From positions 1,179,672 through 1,243,671 of the forward strand of contig LR698958.1 in assembly GCA_902381685.1 (NCBI GenBank): 64,000 bases of DNA. The letters are read 5' to 3'. Numbering within the stretch: position 1 is the first letter of the stretch; every line of letters starts with the position of its first letter. A program made the translations under genes and the position numbers. Below are positions 35,380 to 42,822 of the stretch, one piece after another. The notes under the pieces were generated by a model that saw only the letters and a program-made list of their open reading frames with translations, did no database searches and was not told the DNA's origin. The DNA comes from Lachnospiraceae bacterium (GTDB lineage: Bacteria > Bacillota > Clostridia > Lachnospirales > Lachnospiraceae).

Positions 35380-36481
35380 CTTTCATTTCTAATCTTTTTC
35401 CAAGTCTGCTAAAGATCTCATTGGCTATCGTTCCCGCCTTATCCGCCATGTCAAGTACGGACACCTCTTCTTCTCCCTCTCTGCCGATAAGTGTAACCGT
35501 ATCTCCTGCTCTTACGTCTTTTATCATTGTCACATCTATTAACAACTGATCCATACAGATTTTTCCAATGATGGAAGTTTTCTGTCCATGTACAATCACT
35601 TTATTATTCGTACCCGAAAGATTTCTGGGAATTCCATCTGCATAGCCAATGGATACCGCCGCTATTTTCCTGTCTGCCTCAGCATGATATGCTCCTGAAT
35701 ATCCCGCTGTTTCTCCCGATTTAATTTCTCTGACAGAAGTCACAAGCGCTTTCAACGATAAGGCCGGCTGCAATGGAAGTTTCACTTTCGTTTTATCCTG
35801 CTTTGAAGACAACACTCCAAACAGGGCAATTCCTATTCTCACATAATCATACTGTAGTTGAGGATAGTTCAATAAACCATAACTGCTTTGTATATGTAGT
35901 TTGGGGATAACTATTCCTCTTTGTTTTAAGTTATCCACCAGCCTGTCGAATTTCTCTATCTGCTTTTCTGTTTTCTCTACCGCCTCTTTTTCTAAAGAAT
36001 CCGACTCATATAGATGTGTAAACATGCCTTTGATCCGTAAATTTTGCAGATTGAAAACTTTCTCCGTCTCTTCTATATTCTCTGCCAAAACGCCAAGACG
36101 ATGCATTCCTGAATCTATTTTCAATTCCGCCTGTATGGAAAAACCGCATTTATTCATTTCCTCCCCATATCTTTCGTCTACGATTGTCTGTATCAGATCA
36201 TATCGGACAACCTCTTCCATTCTTTTTAAATCCGTGTATCCCAGGATTAAAATGTCTCCTATAATTCCATTTTCACGCAGTTCAATCCCCTCGTCAACGG
36301 TTGCAACCGCAAAAGAATATATTCCCATTCCATTTAACATTTTTCCCACCGGAACCGCACCATGACCATAAGCATTCGCCTTTATTACCGCCATCATTTC
36401 ACAACCGGAAGGCATCATGTTTCGCAGACAGTTCACGTTCCATTTTATTTTTTCCAAGTCAATTTCCAGCCACGCTCTCAT
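35372..36481 (-). CDS. vanTr: Alanine/serine racemase, VanTr-type racemase domain protein
   Basis: 369 aa PLP-dependent fold-III racemase. The PLP lysine is K34 in AVIKANAYGHG; the C-terminal domain contains the catalytic Tyr in AGYSGAYHAE near 255 and CMDQLLIDVT. It starts in an ATGA overlap with the acyltransferase-like gene, with AAGAAGGA upstream. In vanG clusters a fused VanT (membrane acyltransferase domain plus racemase) supplies D-Ser; in vanL the two halves are separate genes (vanTm, vanTr), as here. D-Ser rather than D-Ala as product is inferred from the cluster. It could also serve as a general alanine racemase. Confidence 0.85.
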   Translation of the reverse strand: MRAWLEIDLEKIKWNVNCLRNMMPSGCEMMAVIKANAYGHGAVPVGKMLNGMGIYSFAVATVDEGIELRENGIIGDILILGYTDLKRMEEVVRYDLIQTIVDERYGEEMNKCGFSIQAELKIDSGMHRLGVLAENIEETEKVFNLQNLRIKGMFTHLYESDSLEKEAVEKTEKQIEKFDRLVDNLKQRGIVIPKLHIQSSYGLLNYPQLQYDYVRIGIALFGVLSSKQDKTKVKLPLQPALSLKALVTSVREIKSGETAGYSGAYHAEADRKIAAVSIGYADGIPRNLSGTNNKVIVHGQKTSIIGKICMDQLLIDVTMIKDVRAGDTVTLIGREGEEEVSVLDMADKAGTIANEIFSRLGKRLEMKVV

Positions 36482-37467
36482 CTTTTTTCCTTCTTTCCAT
36501 ATGTTATACATATCGATGCTGCAATAGAAACTAATGTCACTATAAGAAAGTTACAAAGACTATTCTCAACAAAAAGGTTTTCTAAATGCAACACCTTTGC
36601 CACTCCCCTCACTCCAATAATCACAAGCGGGTGTATCACATAAATGCACAAAGCAACTTTCCCAAGATGTCTGTTTCTTTTTCCTTTCCAAAAAAGTAAG
36701 AGTTGAAAAAGACATACCATACACGGAAGAAGTAAAATATACATACTGTCGTGTCTTTGCATATCAAATGTATGTAATATCACACCCTCCGCAATCATTC
36801 CCCCAAGAGAAACTGCCATTCCAGTCACTATCTTCCATTTTTTTACAGTTTTTTCTTCTGACAGCCACGCCCCTAACATAATAAAGACAGGGACATAAAA
36901 CAAACCATTTCTCGTATATCCAAAAAGAGAAAAGATAAACTGATACATATTTTTCAATAACGGTATCCCCTCTGTCAAACCGTAATAACTATCACCAAAA
37001 AGTCCGATGACGTACAACGCTCCTCCTACAATAAACATTCTCCTTTTCCCTAGCCGTTTTAATAGAAAGTACACTACCCATACTCCTAAAATCGTTGCCG
37101 GAAAATACCATAGGTGGTACATTGTCCCCTGAAAAAATATATCTTCTACAATTCTCTTTCCTAACCCCTTTCCATGTAAATCTCCCATATACCAGTTGAC
37201 CGGTAAATAAATCACTATGGAAATACCGTAAAGAACAGCCATTTTCTTTGTAAACACTTTCATTTTCTCAAGTGTAGTTTCCAGATTTTTAAACAGGAAA
37301 AATCCTGTAGTCATCAAAAAGAAGGGAACGGCAACCCTCGCTATAATTCTTGTCAGAATAAAATCAGCGTAAGGCTGATAAGAAAGAAGCGGTGATGTAT
37401 GAATAGTTATGACAAGTATTGCAGATACAAAACGAAAATAGTCAATACCTCTGTACTCATTTCTCAT
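36478..37467 (-). CDS. vanTm: Acyltransferase-3 membrane protein, VanTm-type
   Basis: 329 aa with about ten membrane segments. The acyltransferase_3 signature starts at the N-terminus (RGIDYFRFVSAILVITIHTSP with the conserved His) and the family IYVIHPLVI motif lies near the C-terminus. This is the fold of the N-terminal membrane half of VanT serine racemases, thought to take up L-Ser. Its stop overlaps the racemase start (ATGA), and GGAGG precedes its own ATG four bases after the peptidase gene. Its identity as VanTm rests on position. Confidence 0.82.
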   Translation of the reverse strand: MRNEYRGIDYFRFVSAILVITIHTSPLLSYQPYADFILTRIIARVAVPFFLMTTGFFLFKNLETTLEKMKVFTKKMAVLYGISIVIYLPVNWYMGDLHGKGLGKRIVEDIFFQGTMYHLWYFPATILGVWVVYFLLKRLGKRRMFIVGGALYVIGLFGDSYYGLTEGIPLLKNMYQFIFSLFGYTRNGLFYVPVFIMLGAWLSEEKTVKKWKIVTGMAVSLGGMIAEGVILHTFDMQRHDSMYILLLPCMVCLFQLLLFWKGKRNRHLGKVALCIYVIHPLVIIGVRGVAKVLHLENLFVENSLCNFLIVTLVSIAASICITYGKKEKR

Positions 37468-37470
37468 CTT

Positions 37471-38220
37471 CTACCTCCACAATGTCAGGATAAATCCGTC
37501 CACATTATTTCCCGAAATTTTATACAGGCTATTCTCCGGCAATAAAATAACCGTTTCCTCTTCTGCCCTGATATAGAAAATTTCAATCTGTTTGTCGGCA
37601 GCCAAATAGGAAAGCCCTTTTTGACCATACGGATAATCTTTTAATAACTCAATATACTCCTCCAGACACAGCCCCCGTTCTTTTATAATCATGGAGTGAG
37701 GATAGCCCACATATCGAAAGTGCCACTCCTCCGCTGCAATCTTCGTGATTTCTTCTTTTTCCTTCGTATACCGCTCTATAAAGCCATATTGATATGACTG
37801 TGCGCGAAACTTTTTCCCCGCTCCTTCATTTGAAAACGCCGGGCAGATAAAATCTATCTCTTCTCTTTTCTCTCCGACATCAATAGCAAATCCTGTCTGG
37901 TGTTCACTGTGGTTTGGTATTGCCACGTATTTTCTCGTAAATTCTCCACCGTTTTCCCAGAGAGAAGTTTGATAAATTCTTTCCTGCTCTTTTTTAGAAC
38001 GGTAACCGCTTACAAGAGCAATTTCATTTTCTCCACATATTTCTTCCAGCAGTTTTTTGAGTGTGACAGACGCTTCCTTCTCTAAAACCACCTCCGGATA
38101 ATTTGTATTTATCTGACACAAACGTCTCTCCCGCTCTACTCTTAGAGGATAATCTCTGTTCACTAACACAAGCGTTCCTCTATGTATGTCTTCTTTTTTC
38201 ATGATTATTTTCTTCATCAT
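37471..38220 (-). CDS. vanXY: VanXY/VanY-type D,D-peptidase
   Basis: 249 aa zinc peptidase of family M15. VSGYRSKKEQERIY near residue 70, the zinc motif HSEHQTGFAIDVG (SxHxxGxAxD) near 105, and the third ligand with catalytic Glu in AAEEWHFRYVGYPH near 165. No signal peptide or membrane anchor is visible, consistent with the cytosolic VanXY type that removes D-Ala-D-Ala and D-Ala ends. A ~70-residue C-terminal extension follows the catalytic domain. ATGA-type overlap with the ligase gene. Confidence 0.88.
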   Translation of the reverse strand: MMKKIIMKKEDIHRGTLVLVNRDYPLRVERERRLCQINTNYPEVVLEKEASVTLKKLLEEICGENEIALVSGYRSKKEQERIYQTSLWENGGEFTRKYVAIPNHSEHQTGFAIDVGEKREEIDFICPAFSNEGAGKKFRAQSYQYGFIERYTKEKEEITKIAAEEWHFRYVGYPHSMIIKERGLCLEEYIELLKDYPYGQKGLSYLAADKQIEIFYIRAEEETVILLPENSLYKISGNNVDGFILTLWR

Positions 38221-39233
38221 TTCACCTCTAAAGAAATCAAGTTATCCAAAACATCTTCAAACAGCATATCTATTCCCTTCATCATATTTGGATATCTGCT
38301 GTGAGAAGTAAATCCCGGAATGGTATTCACCTCATTAAACACAATCCGCTTATCCGGTGTTAAAAACATATCCACTCTCGCAAATCCTTTGCATGACAGT
38401 GTGCGATAAATTTTCTTTGCAGTTTCTTTGATTTTTTCTTCTATTTCTCCGTCAATTCTTGCCGGCATGTGAATCTTTGAATTTTGCAAAGTGTATTTTT
38501 CTTTAAAGTCAAAAAATCCATCGGAAAGTTCTATTTCATCTACTCTCCCCACAATAAGTTTATCGTTGCCAAGTACCGCGCACCCCACTTCAAATCCTTC
38601 TATATTTTCTTCTATAATAACTTCGTCATCATGGACAAACGCCAACTCCACCGCTTTTTCCAAATCCTCTTCTCTGTCCACTTTTGTGATACCAAAAGAT
38701 GAGCCTGCCCTGACAGGCTTTACAAATACCGGATAAACTAATGTGTCTGCTTTTTCTCCTTTTCTTAACACGACCGCCTTCGGAACAGCAATTCCCTCTT
38801 TTTCTACTAACCGGTGCGCCTTATCCTTGTCCATACAGAGTGACGAAGACAATGTCCCACAGCCGATAACCGGAAGTCCTGCCAACTCAATCAATCCTTG
38901 GATTGTCCCGTCCTCCCCGTTTTTCCCATGCAAAACAGGGAATACTGCATCAACTTTTATCAGACGATTTCCCTCCTTTGTACACTCCAAAATTCCTTGT
39001 TCCACTCTGTCCGGCAATATCCATGCAGGATTGCATTCCTTTTCCTGCCATGTATCTTCTGATATATATTTCTCTTTTCCATAATAACGAAACCATTTTC
39101 CTTCTCTCGTTATCCCTATAGAAATTATTTCATATTTTTCTCTATCCAAATGGGTTAGCACCGCATACGCCGATTGAAGCGATACCTCATATTCTGTCGA
39201 ACAACCTCCAAATATAACAGCTATTTTTTTCAT
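38217..39233 (-). CDS. vanG: D-alanine-D-serine ligase, VanG-type
   Basis: 338 aa ATP-grasp ligase. N-terminal IAVIFGGCSTEYEVSLQSA, the ATP-binding VFPVLHGKNGEDGTIQGL, and the C-terminal FNEVNTIPGFTSHSRYP. The omega-loop reads DFKEKYTLQNSKI; EKY-x-L there is the mark of the VanC/E/G/L group (D-Ser) as opposed to VanA/B (D-Lac). I chose ATG 39233, which follows GGAGAAGGA; the frame is open 39 codons upstream through the hairpin at 39255-39309, which is not credible. Whether it gives vancomycin resistance cannot be told; such clusters are often silent or inducible in gut Clostridia. Confidence 0.9.
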   Translation of the reverse strand: MKKIAVIFGGCSTEYEVSLQSAYAVLTHLDREKYEIISIGITREGKWFRYYGKEKYISEDTWQEKECNPAWILPDRVEQGILECTKEGNRLIKVDAVFPVLHGKNGEDGTIQGLIELAGLPVIGCGTLSSSLCMDKDKAHRLVEKEGIAVPKAVVLRKGEKADTLVYPVFVKPVRAGSSFGITKVDREEDLEKAVELAFVHDDEVIIEENIEGFEVGCAVLGNDKLIVGRVDEIELSDGFFDFKEKYTLQNSKIHMPARIDGEIEEKIKETAKKIYRTLSCKGFARVDMFLTPDKRIVFNEVNTIPGFTSHSRYPNMMKGIDMLFEDVLDNLISLEVK

Positions 39234-39254
39234 TTTCCTTCTCCTTTCACAACA

Positions 39255-39309
39255 AAAAAGCATTTTTACCTTTGATAGCGTCATTCTATCAAAAGCAAAA
39301 ATGCTTTTT
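39255..39309 (-). terminator. Large hairpin between vanS and vanG
   Basis: AAAAAGCATTTTT / AAAAATGCTTTTT (13 bp) enclosing TTTGATAG / CTATCAAA (8 bp) with a 7-nt loop, followed on the minus strand by TTTTTTG. It terminates vanRS transcripts or, if transcription starts upstream of it, attenuates vanG. Confidence 0.75.
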
Positions 39310-39336
39310 ATCTCTTTTTCTATACTGCTTTTATAC

Positions 39337-39369
39337 GATTTTCTCTTCAATTTCTTATGATTTTCTTAC
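39337..39369 (-). promoter_or_regulatory. Candidate VanR box, three 11-bp direct repeats
   Basis: Starting at the vanS stop codon the minus strand reads GTAAGAAAATC, ATAAGAAATTG, AAGAGAAAATC, three contiguous 11-bp repeats. OmpR/PhoB-type regulators bind 11-bp-spaced repeats upstream of -10 boxes; TATAAA and TATAGA follow within 20 nt. No good -35 is present, as expected for an activated promoter. Confidence 0.5.
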
Positions 39370-40448
39370 AAAACGGGAAGTTCTATCTCAAATCGTATAC
39401 GTTCATCTTCACTGTAAGCCTGAATTGTACCGTGGTGCAGTTCTACGATTTCTTTCGCAATGGCAAGTCCAAGCCCTGCACCGCCCGTTCCCGTTCCTCT
39501 CGCCGTATCTAAACGATAAAACTGTTCAAATATTCTGGCCAATTTTTCTTTTGGAATGGTATTCCCCTGATTTTCACAGGCAATATGTATCCGATTTTCT
39601 TTCTCAGTCACGGTCACCACAATTTCTCCGCCCGAAAAACTATAATTAACTGCATTCCTAAACAGATTATCAAATACTCTCTGCATTTTGCCGACATCAC
39701 ATTTCATCATATAATCTTTCGGCATCTGTAACCGGAATGACAACTGCTTTTCTGTCAGTAATGGTTTAAATTCATAAGTAATCTGCTCCAACATTCGTGT
39801 CAGATTGACTGAACTCACTTCTAAAGTCAGGTTGGAAAGATTAAATCGGGTAATCTCAAAAAATTCATTGATCAAATCTTCCAGATGCTCTGACTTTGTC
39901 AGCGCTATCTGCAAATATTTTTGTCTCAATTCTTCAGAAATCTGCGGTTCATCTTCCAGCAAAGTTAAGTATCCAATGACGGACGTAAGAGGTGTTTTTA
40001 AATCGTGGGCGAGATATACAATCAAATCATTTTTCCTCTGTTCTGCCTCTTTTGCCGCTCTCACATTTCGCTCCATTGTAATGCGAATATGATTTAACTG
40101 ATTTTCTGCATCTTTTAATACAGGCGGAAATTTAATCAATTCTTCCCTGTTTTGATATAATCCTCCTGTCGCCTGCAGTACCTCCGACAAATATACGAAG
40201 GGTTTTCTCACAAAAAAAACTCCTACGCAAAACCCTCCAAAAATTGTAGCCAAAGTAGTGAACATTACCATTTTGGACTCAATCCATTTTCCAAGGACAT
40301 AGATGAAATCATCTTCATACCATATAAACTGTCCTAAAATTATCTTTCCAAGTCCGTATGCAAGTAAAACTATACACGGACAAATCAAAATTGCAGCAAT
40401 TAGTTTCAATATATGTTTATGATAAATTTTCTTAACTTCTTTATTCAA
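39366..40448 (-). CDS. vanS: Sensor histidine kinase VanS-like
   Basis: 360 aa. Two membrane segments (~15-35 and ~55-80) with a short external loop, then a HAMP-like region, the HisKA motif YLAHDLKTPLTSVIGYL with the phosphorylated His near 145, and HATPase motifs NLFRNAVNYS, GTGGAGLGLAIAKE. Short external sensors are typical of VanS from vanG/vanE clusters. Start is TTG, overlapping vanR by 8 nt. Confidence 0.87.
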   Translation of the reverse strand: MNKEVKKIYHKHILKLIAAILICPCIVLLAYGLGKIILGQFIWYEDDFIYVLGKWIESKMVMFTTLATIFGGFCVGVFFVRKPFVYLSEVLQATGGLYQNREELIKFPPVLKDAENQLNHIRITMERNVRAAKEAEQRKNDLIVYLAHDLKTPLTSVIGYLTLLEDEPQISEELRQKYLQIALTKSEHLEDLINEFFEITRFNLSNLTLEVSSVNLTRMLEQITYEFKPLLTEKQLSFRLQMPKDYMMKCDVGKMQRVFDNLFRNAVNYSFSGGEIVVTVTEKENRIHIACENQGNTIPKEKLARIFEQFYRLDTARGTGTGGAGLGLAIAKEIVELHHGTIQAYSEDERIRFEIELPVL

Positions 40449-41136
40449 CTTTATACCCCACTCCCCACACTGTTTTTACAAATTTGGGTTTTCTCGGCGG
40501 CTCATGCAGTTTCTCCCTCAATCTTCCGATGTGCGCCATTACCGTGTTGTTGCTGTCATAGTATTTTTCTCCCCACACCTGTTCAAACAGTTCTTCGGAA
40601 GAAACAACCTTACCTCTATTCTCACACAGATACCAGAGAATGGAAAATTCAATGGGCGTCAATTCTATCTTTTCCCCAAACAGTGTACATTCGTGGGTTG
40701 TCTTATTAATCACCAATCCTTTGATATCATGTTCTTCTTTTTCTTCCACAACCGTTTCTACCTGATTGTATTTTGTATATCTTCTCAACTGTGTCTTCAC
40801 TCTTGCAAGCACTTCCAACGGATTAAAAGGTTTTAGAATATAATCGTCCGCCCCTAAAGTCAACCCTAAAATCTTATCTGCATCTTCCACCTTCGCCGTC
40901 AGCATGATGACCGGATAAAAATATTTCTCACGAATCTTCTGACAGATGGTAAATCCGTCTATATCCGGGAGCATAATATCTAAAATGGCTAAGTCCAGTC
41001 TGGTCGTCCGAATACAGTCCATCGCTTCCTTTCCTGTATAATATTTATGTACTTCAAAACCATCGTTTTGTAAGTAGACTTCCAATAAGTCAGCTATCTC
41101 TTTCTCGTCATCTACAATTAAAATCTGTTTCTTCAT
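40441..41136 (-). CDS. vanR: OmpR-family response regulator VanR-like
   Basis: 231 aa. Receiver domain with acidic pocket IVDDEKE (8-14), phospho-acceptor Asp in LAILDIMLPDIDGF (~53), Thr-Ala and Lys in LKPFNPLEVLARV; winged-helix DNA-binding domain (~130-231) with ELTPIEFSILWYLCEN and GVGYKVE. Pairs with VanS; predicted to activate vanG-vanXY-vanTm-vanTr through the repeats at 39337-39369. Confidence 0.9.
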   Translation of the reverse strand: MKKQILIVDDEKEIADLLEVYLQNDGFEVHKYYTGKEAMDCIRTTRLDLAILDIMLPDIDGFTICQKIREKYFYPVIMLTAKVEDADKILGLTLGADDYILKPFNPLEVLARVKTQLRRYTKYNQVETVVEEKEEHDIKGLVINKTTHECTLFGEKIELTPIEFSILWYLCENRGKVVSSEELFEQVWGEKYYDSNNTVMAHIGRLREKLHEPPRKPKFVKTVWGVGYKVE

Positions 41137-41154
41137 CTGTATTATCCCCTGATT

Positions 41155-41907
41155 TTATTTTATTGCCCTCGTCGCAAAGAAAGTCGGCACATTATACTCG
41201 TGTAAATTTCCTTCTCCGTTTGTATCCTCGTAGATATTTGTCAAAATAAATCCCGCCTCCAACTGCCCGCCAATCTGCTCCTCCAGCGTATGTGAAAACT
41301 GTATTCCCCAGTCATTTTTAATGGAATACTCATAGATTTTCTTATCTTTCATCGGATTAAACGGCAATTTATGCTGCAATTTTGTCTCCGTCTCATCAAA
41401 AATGTAATTCATTCCATTATCCAATCCACACAGAAGAATACCACCTTTTTTTAACACTCTGTAACATTCTTTAAAAATAGGTTTCACTTCCTCCACATAG
41501 CAATTTGACACCGGGTGAAAAATCAAATCAAATGTTTCATCTGAAAACGGAAGAGGTTTCGTCATATCACCTTCTATGATTTTTACCTCGTATCCCTCTC
41601 TCTCTGCCACCATTCGCTCGCTTTCACACTGTGTATGAGAGTAATCCAAGAGAGTACACTTTGCTCCCAAAGCGGAGAAAACAGGAATCTGCTGCCCGCC
41701 TCCGCTTGCCAGCCCCAATATGTTCTTATCTTTTAATTCTCCAAACCATTCGTGCGGCACATACTTTGTTGGCGTCAGATATACTCCCCATTCCCCTCTT
41801 TCTGCCTTTTTAAATGTTTCATGTGTAATAGGCTCACCCCATTCCCAGCCTTCCGCGCACCATCTGTCTACCGATTCCGCATTGATTTTCTGATAGCCTT
41901 CACTCAT
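41155..41907 (-). CDS. Class I SAM-dependent methyltransferase
   Basis: 250 aa. Motif I is LGLASGGGQQIPVF near residue 64, followed by the acidic LLDYSHTQCE, and motif IV EGDMTKPLPFSDETFDLIFH near 110; GGILLCGLDNG is motif V/VI. Substrate unknown. It lies 18 nt upstream of vanR in the same direction with no promoter or terminator between, so vanRS may be read through from it. Upstream of it is the larE terminator. Confidence 0.85.
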   Translation of the reverse strand: MSEGYQKINAESVDRWCAEGWEWGEPITHETFKKAERGEWGVYLTPTKYVPHEWFGELKDKNILGLASGGGQQIPVFSALGAKCTLLDYSHTQCESERMVAEREGYEVKIIEGDMTKPLPFSDETFDLIFHPVSNCYVEEVKPIFKECYRVLKKGGILLCGLDNGMNYIFDETETKLQHKLPFNPMKDKKIYEYSIKNDWGIQFSHTLEEQIGGQLEAGFILTNIYEDTNGEGNLHEYNVPTFFATRAIK

Positions 41908-41951
41908 TTTCTCGCCCTCCTAAACATTCTCTTTTTTAAGAATAACACATG

Positions 41952-41992
41952 AAAAGACTCTGCACAAATAAAATATTTATACAGAGCCTCTT
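41952..41992 (-). terminator. Terminator of the lar operon
   Basis: AGACTCTG / CAGAGCCT, a 7-8-bp stem with a ~19-nt AT-rich loop, followed by CTTTTC on the minus strand. It begins 3 bases past the larE stop. Confidence 0.68.
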
Positions 41993-41994
41993 CT

Positions 41995-42822
41995 CTAATT
42001 TTTTTCCGTTACATGAATATCCATACTTCCCGAGCGGAATCCTTCCAAATCCACTGTAACATAGTCATATCCAAATGCTTTCAACTTTTCAATCACTTTC
42101 ACTCTATTATTCAAAAGTAACGGCATATCTTTTTCATCTACTTCAATTCTGGCTATCTCACCATGCACACGGATTCTCACATTATAAAATCCAAGTGTTT
42201 TAAGCCATTCCTCTCCTTCTTCCACCTGATGCATTCTCTCATAATCCAACTTTGCACCATAAGGAAATCGGGTTGCCATACATGGTGTGGACGGTCTGTT
42301 CGCAACAGATATACCATACTCTGCCGCCAGTTTCCTTACTTCAGCCTTAGTGAAACCGCTCTCCGCCAAAGGACTGATAATGTTCAATTCTCTCAAAGCA
42401 CGGATACCCGGGCGATATACATGAAGATCATCTTCATTTGTTCCCTCCACAACGTTTTTTACTCCAAGTTCTTTCGCTTTCTCCTTCAATTTGCCGAAGA
42501 GTAAACTTTTACAGCGATAACACCTGTCTATCGGATTATATTCGATTCCCGCGTCCTGAAGTTCATCTATATATACAACTAAATGCTTTGCTCCCGCTTC
42601 TTTTGCTACCTTCGTGGCAATTTCTACATCTTTCATAGGGTGTAGTTCCGTATGTACGGTAATGGCGTAAACTGTTGTTCCGTAGTTTTTCGAGGAGTCA
42701 CAACAAATCTTTAACAGCAGGCTGCTGTCCACCCCTCCCGAAAAGGCAAGTACAATATCTTCTTTAGCAAGAGAATTTATTTTCTCAAACAACTGTTTCT
42801 TTTTTTCTTCATAACTTTTCAT
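41995..42822 (-). CDS. larE: ATP-dependent sacrificial sulfur transferase LarE
   Basis: Adds sulfur to the pyridinium precursor of the nickel-pincer nucleotide (NPN) cofactor. PP-loop AFSGGVDSSLLLK (26-38), the RCYRCKSLLF motif (100-109), and the sacrificial-type cysteine C181 in NRPSTPCMATRFPYG, equivalent to Cys176 of Lactobacillus LarE. 275 aa. Its ATG directly abuts the larC stop (TAAATG). A single Cys at that site points to the sacrificial mechanism. Confidence 0.94.
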   Translation of the reverse strand: MKSYEEKKKQLFEKINSLAKEDIVLAFSGGVDSSLLLKICCDSSKNYGTTVYAITVHTELHPMKDVEIATKVAKEAGAKHLVVYIDELQDAGIEYNPIDRCYRCKSLLFGKLKEKAKELGVKNVVEGTNEDDLHVYRPGIRALRELNIISPLAESGFTKAEVRKLAAEYGISVANRPSTPCMATRFPYGAKLDYERMHQVEEGEEWLKTLGFYNVRIRVHGEIARIEVDEKDMPLLLNNRVKVIEKLKAFGYDYVTVDLEGFRSGSMDIHVTEKN

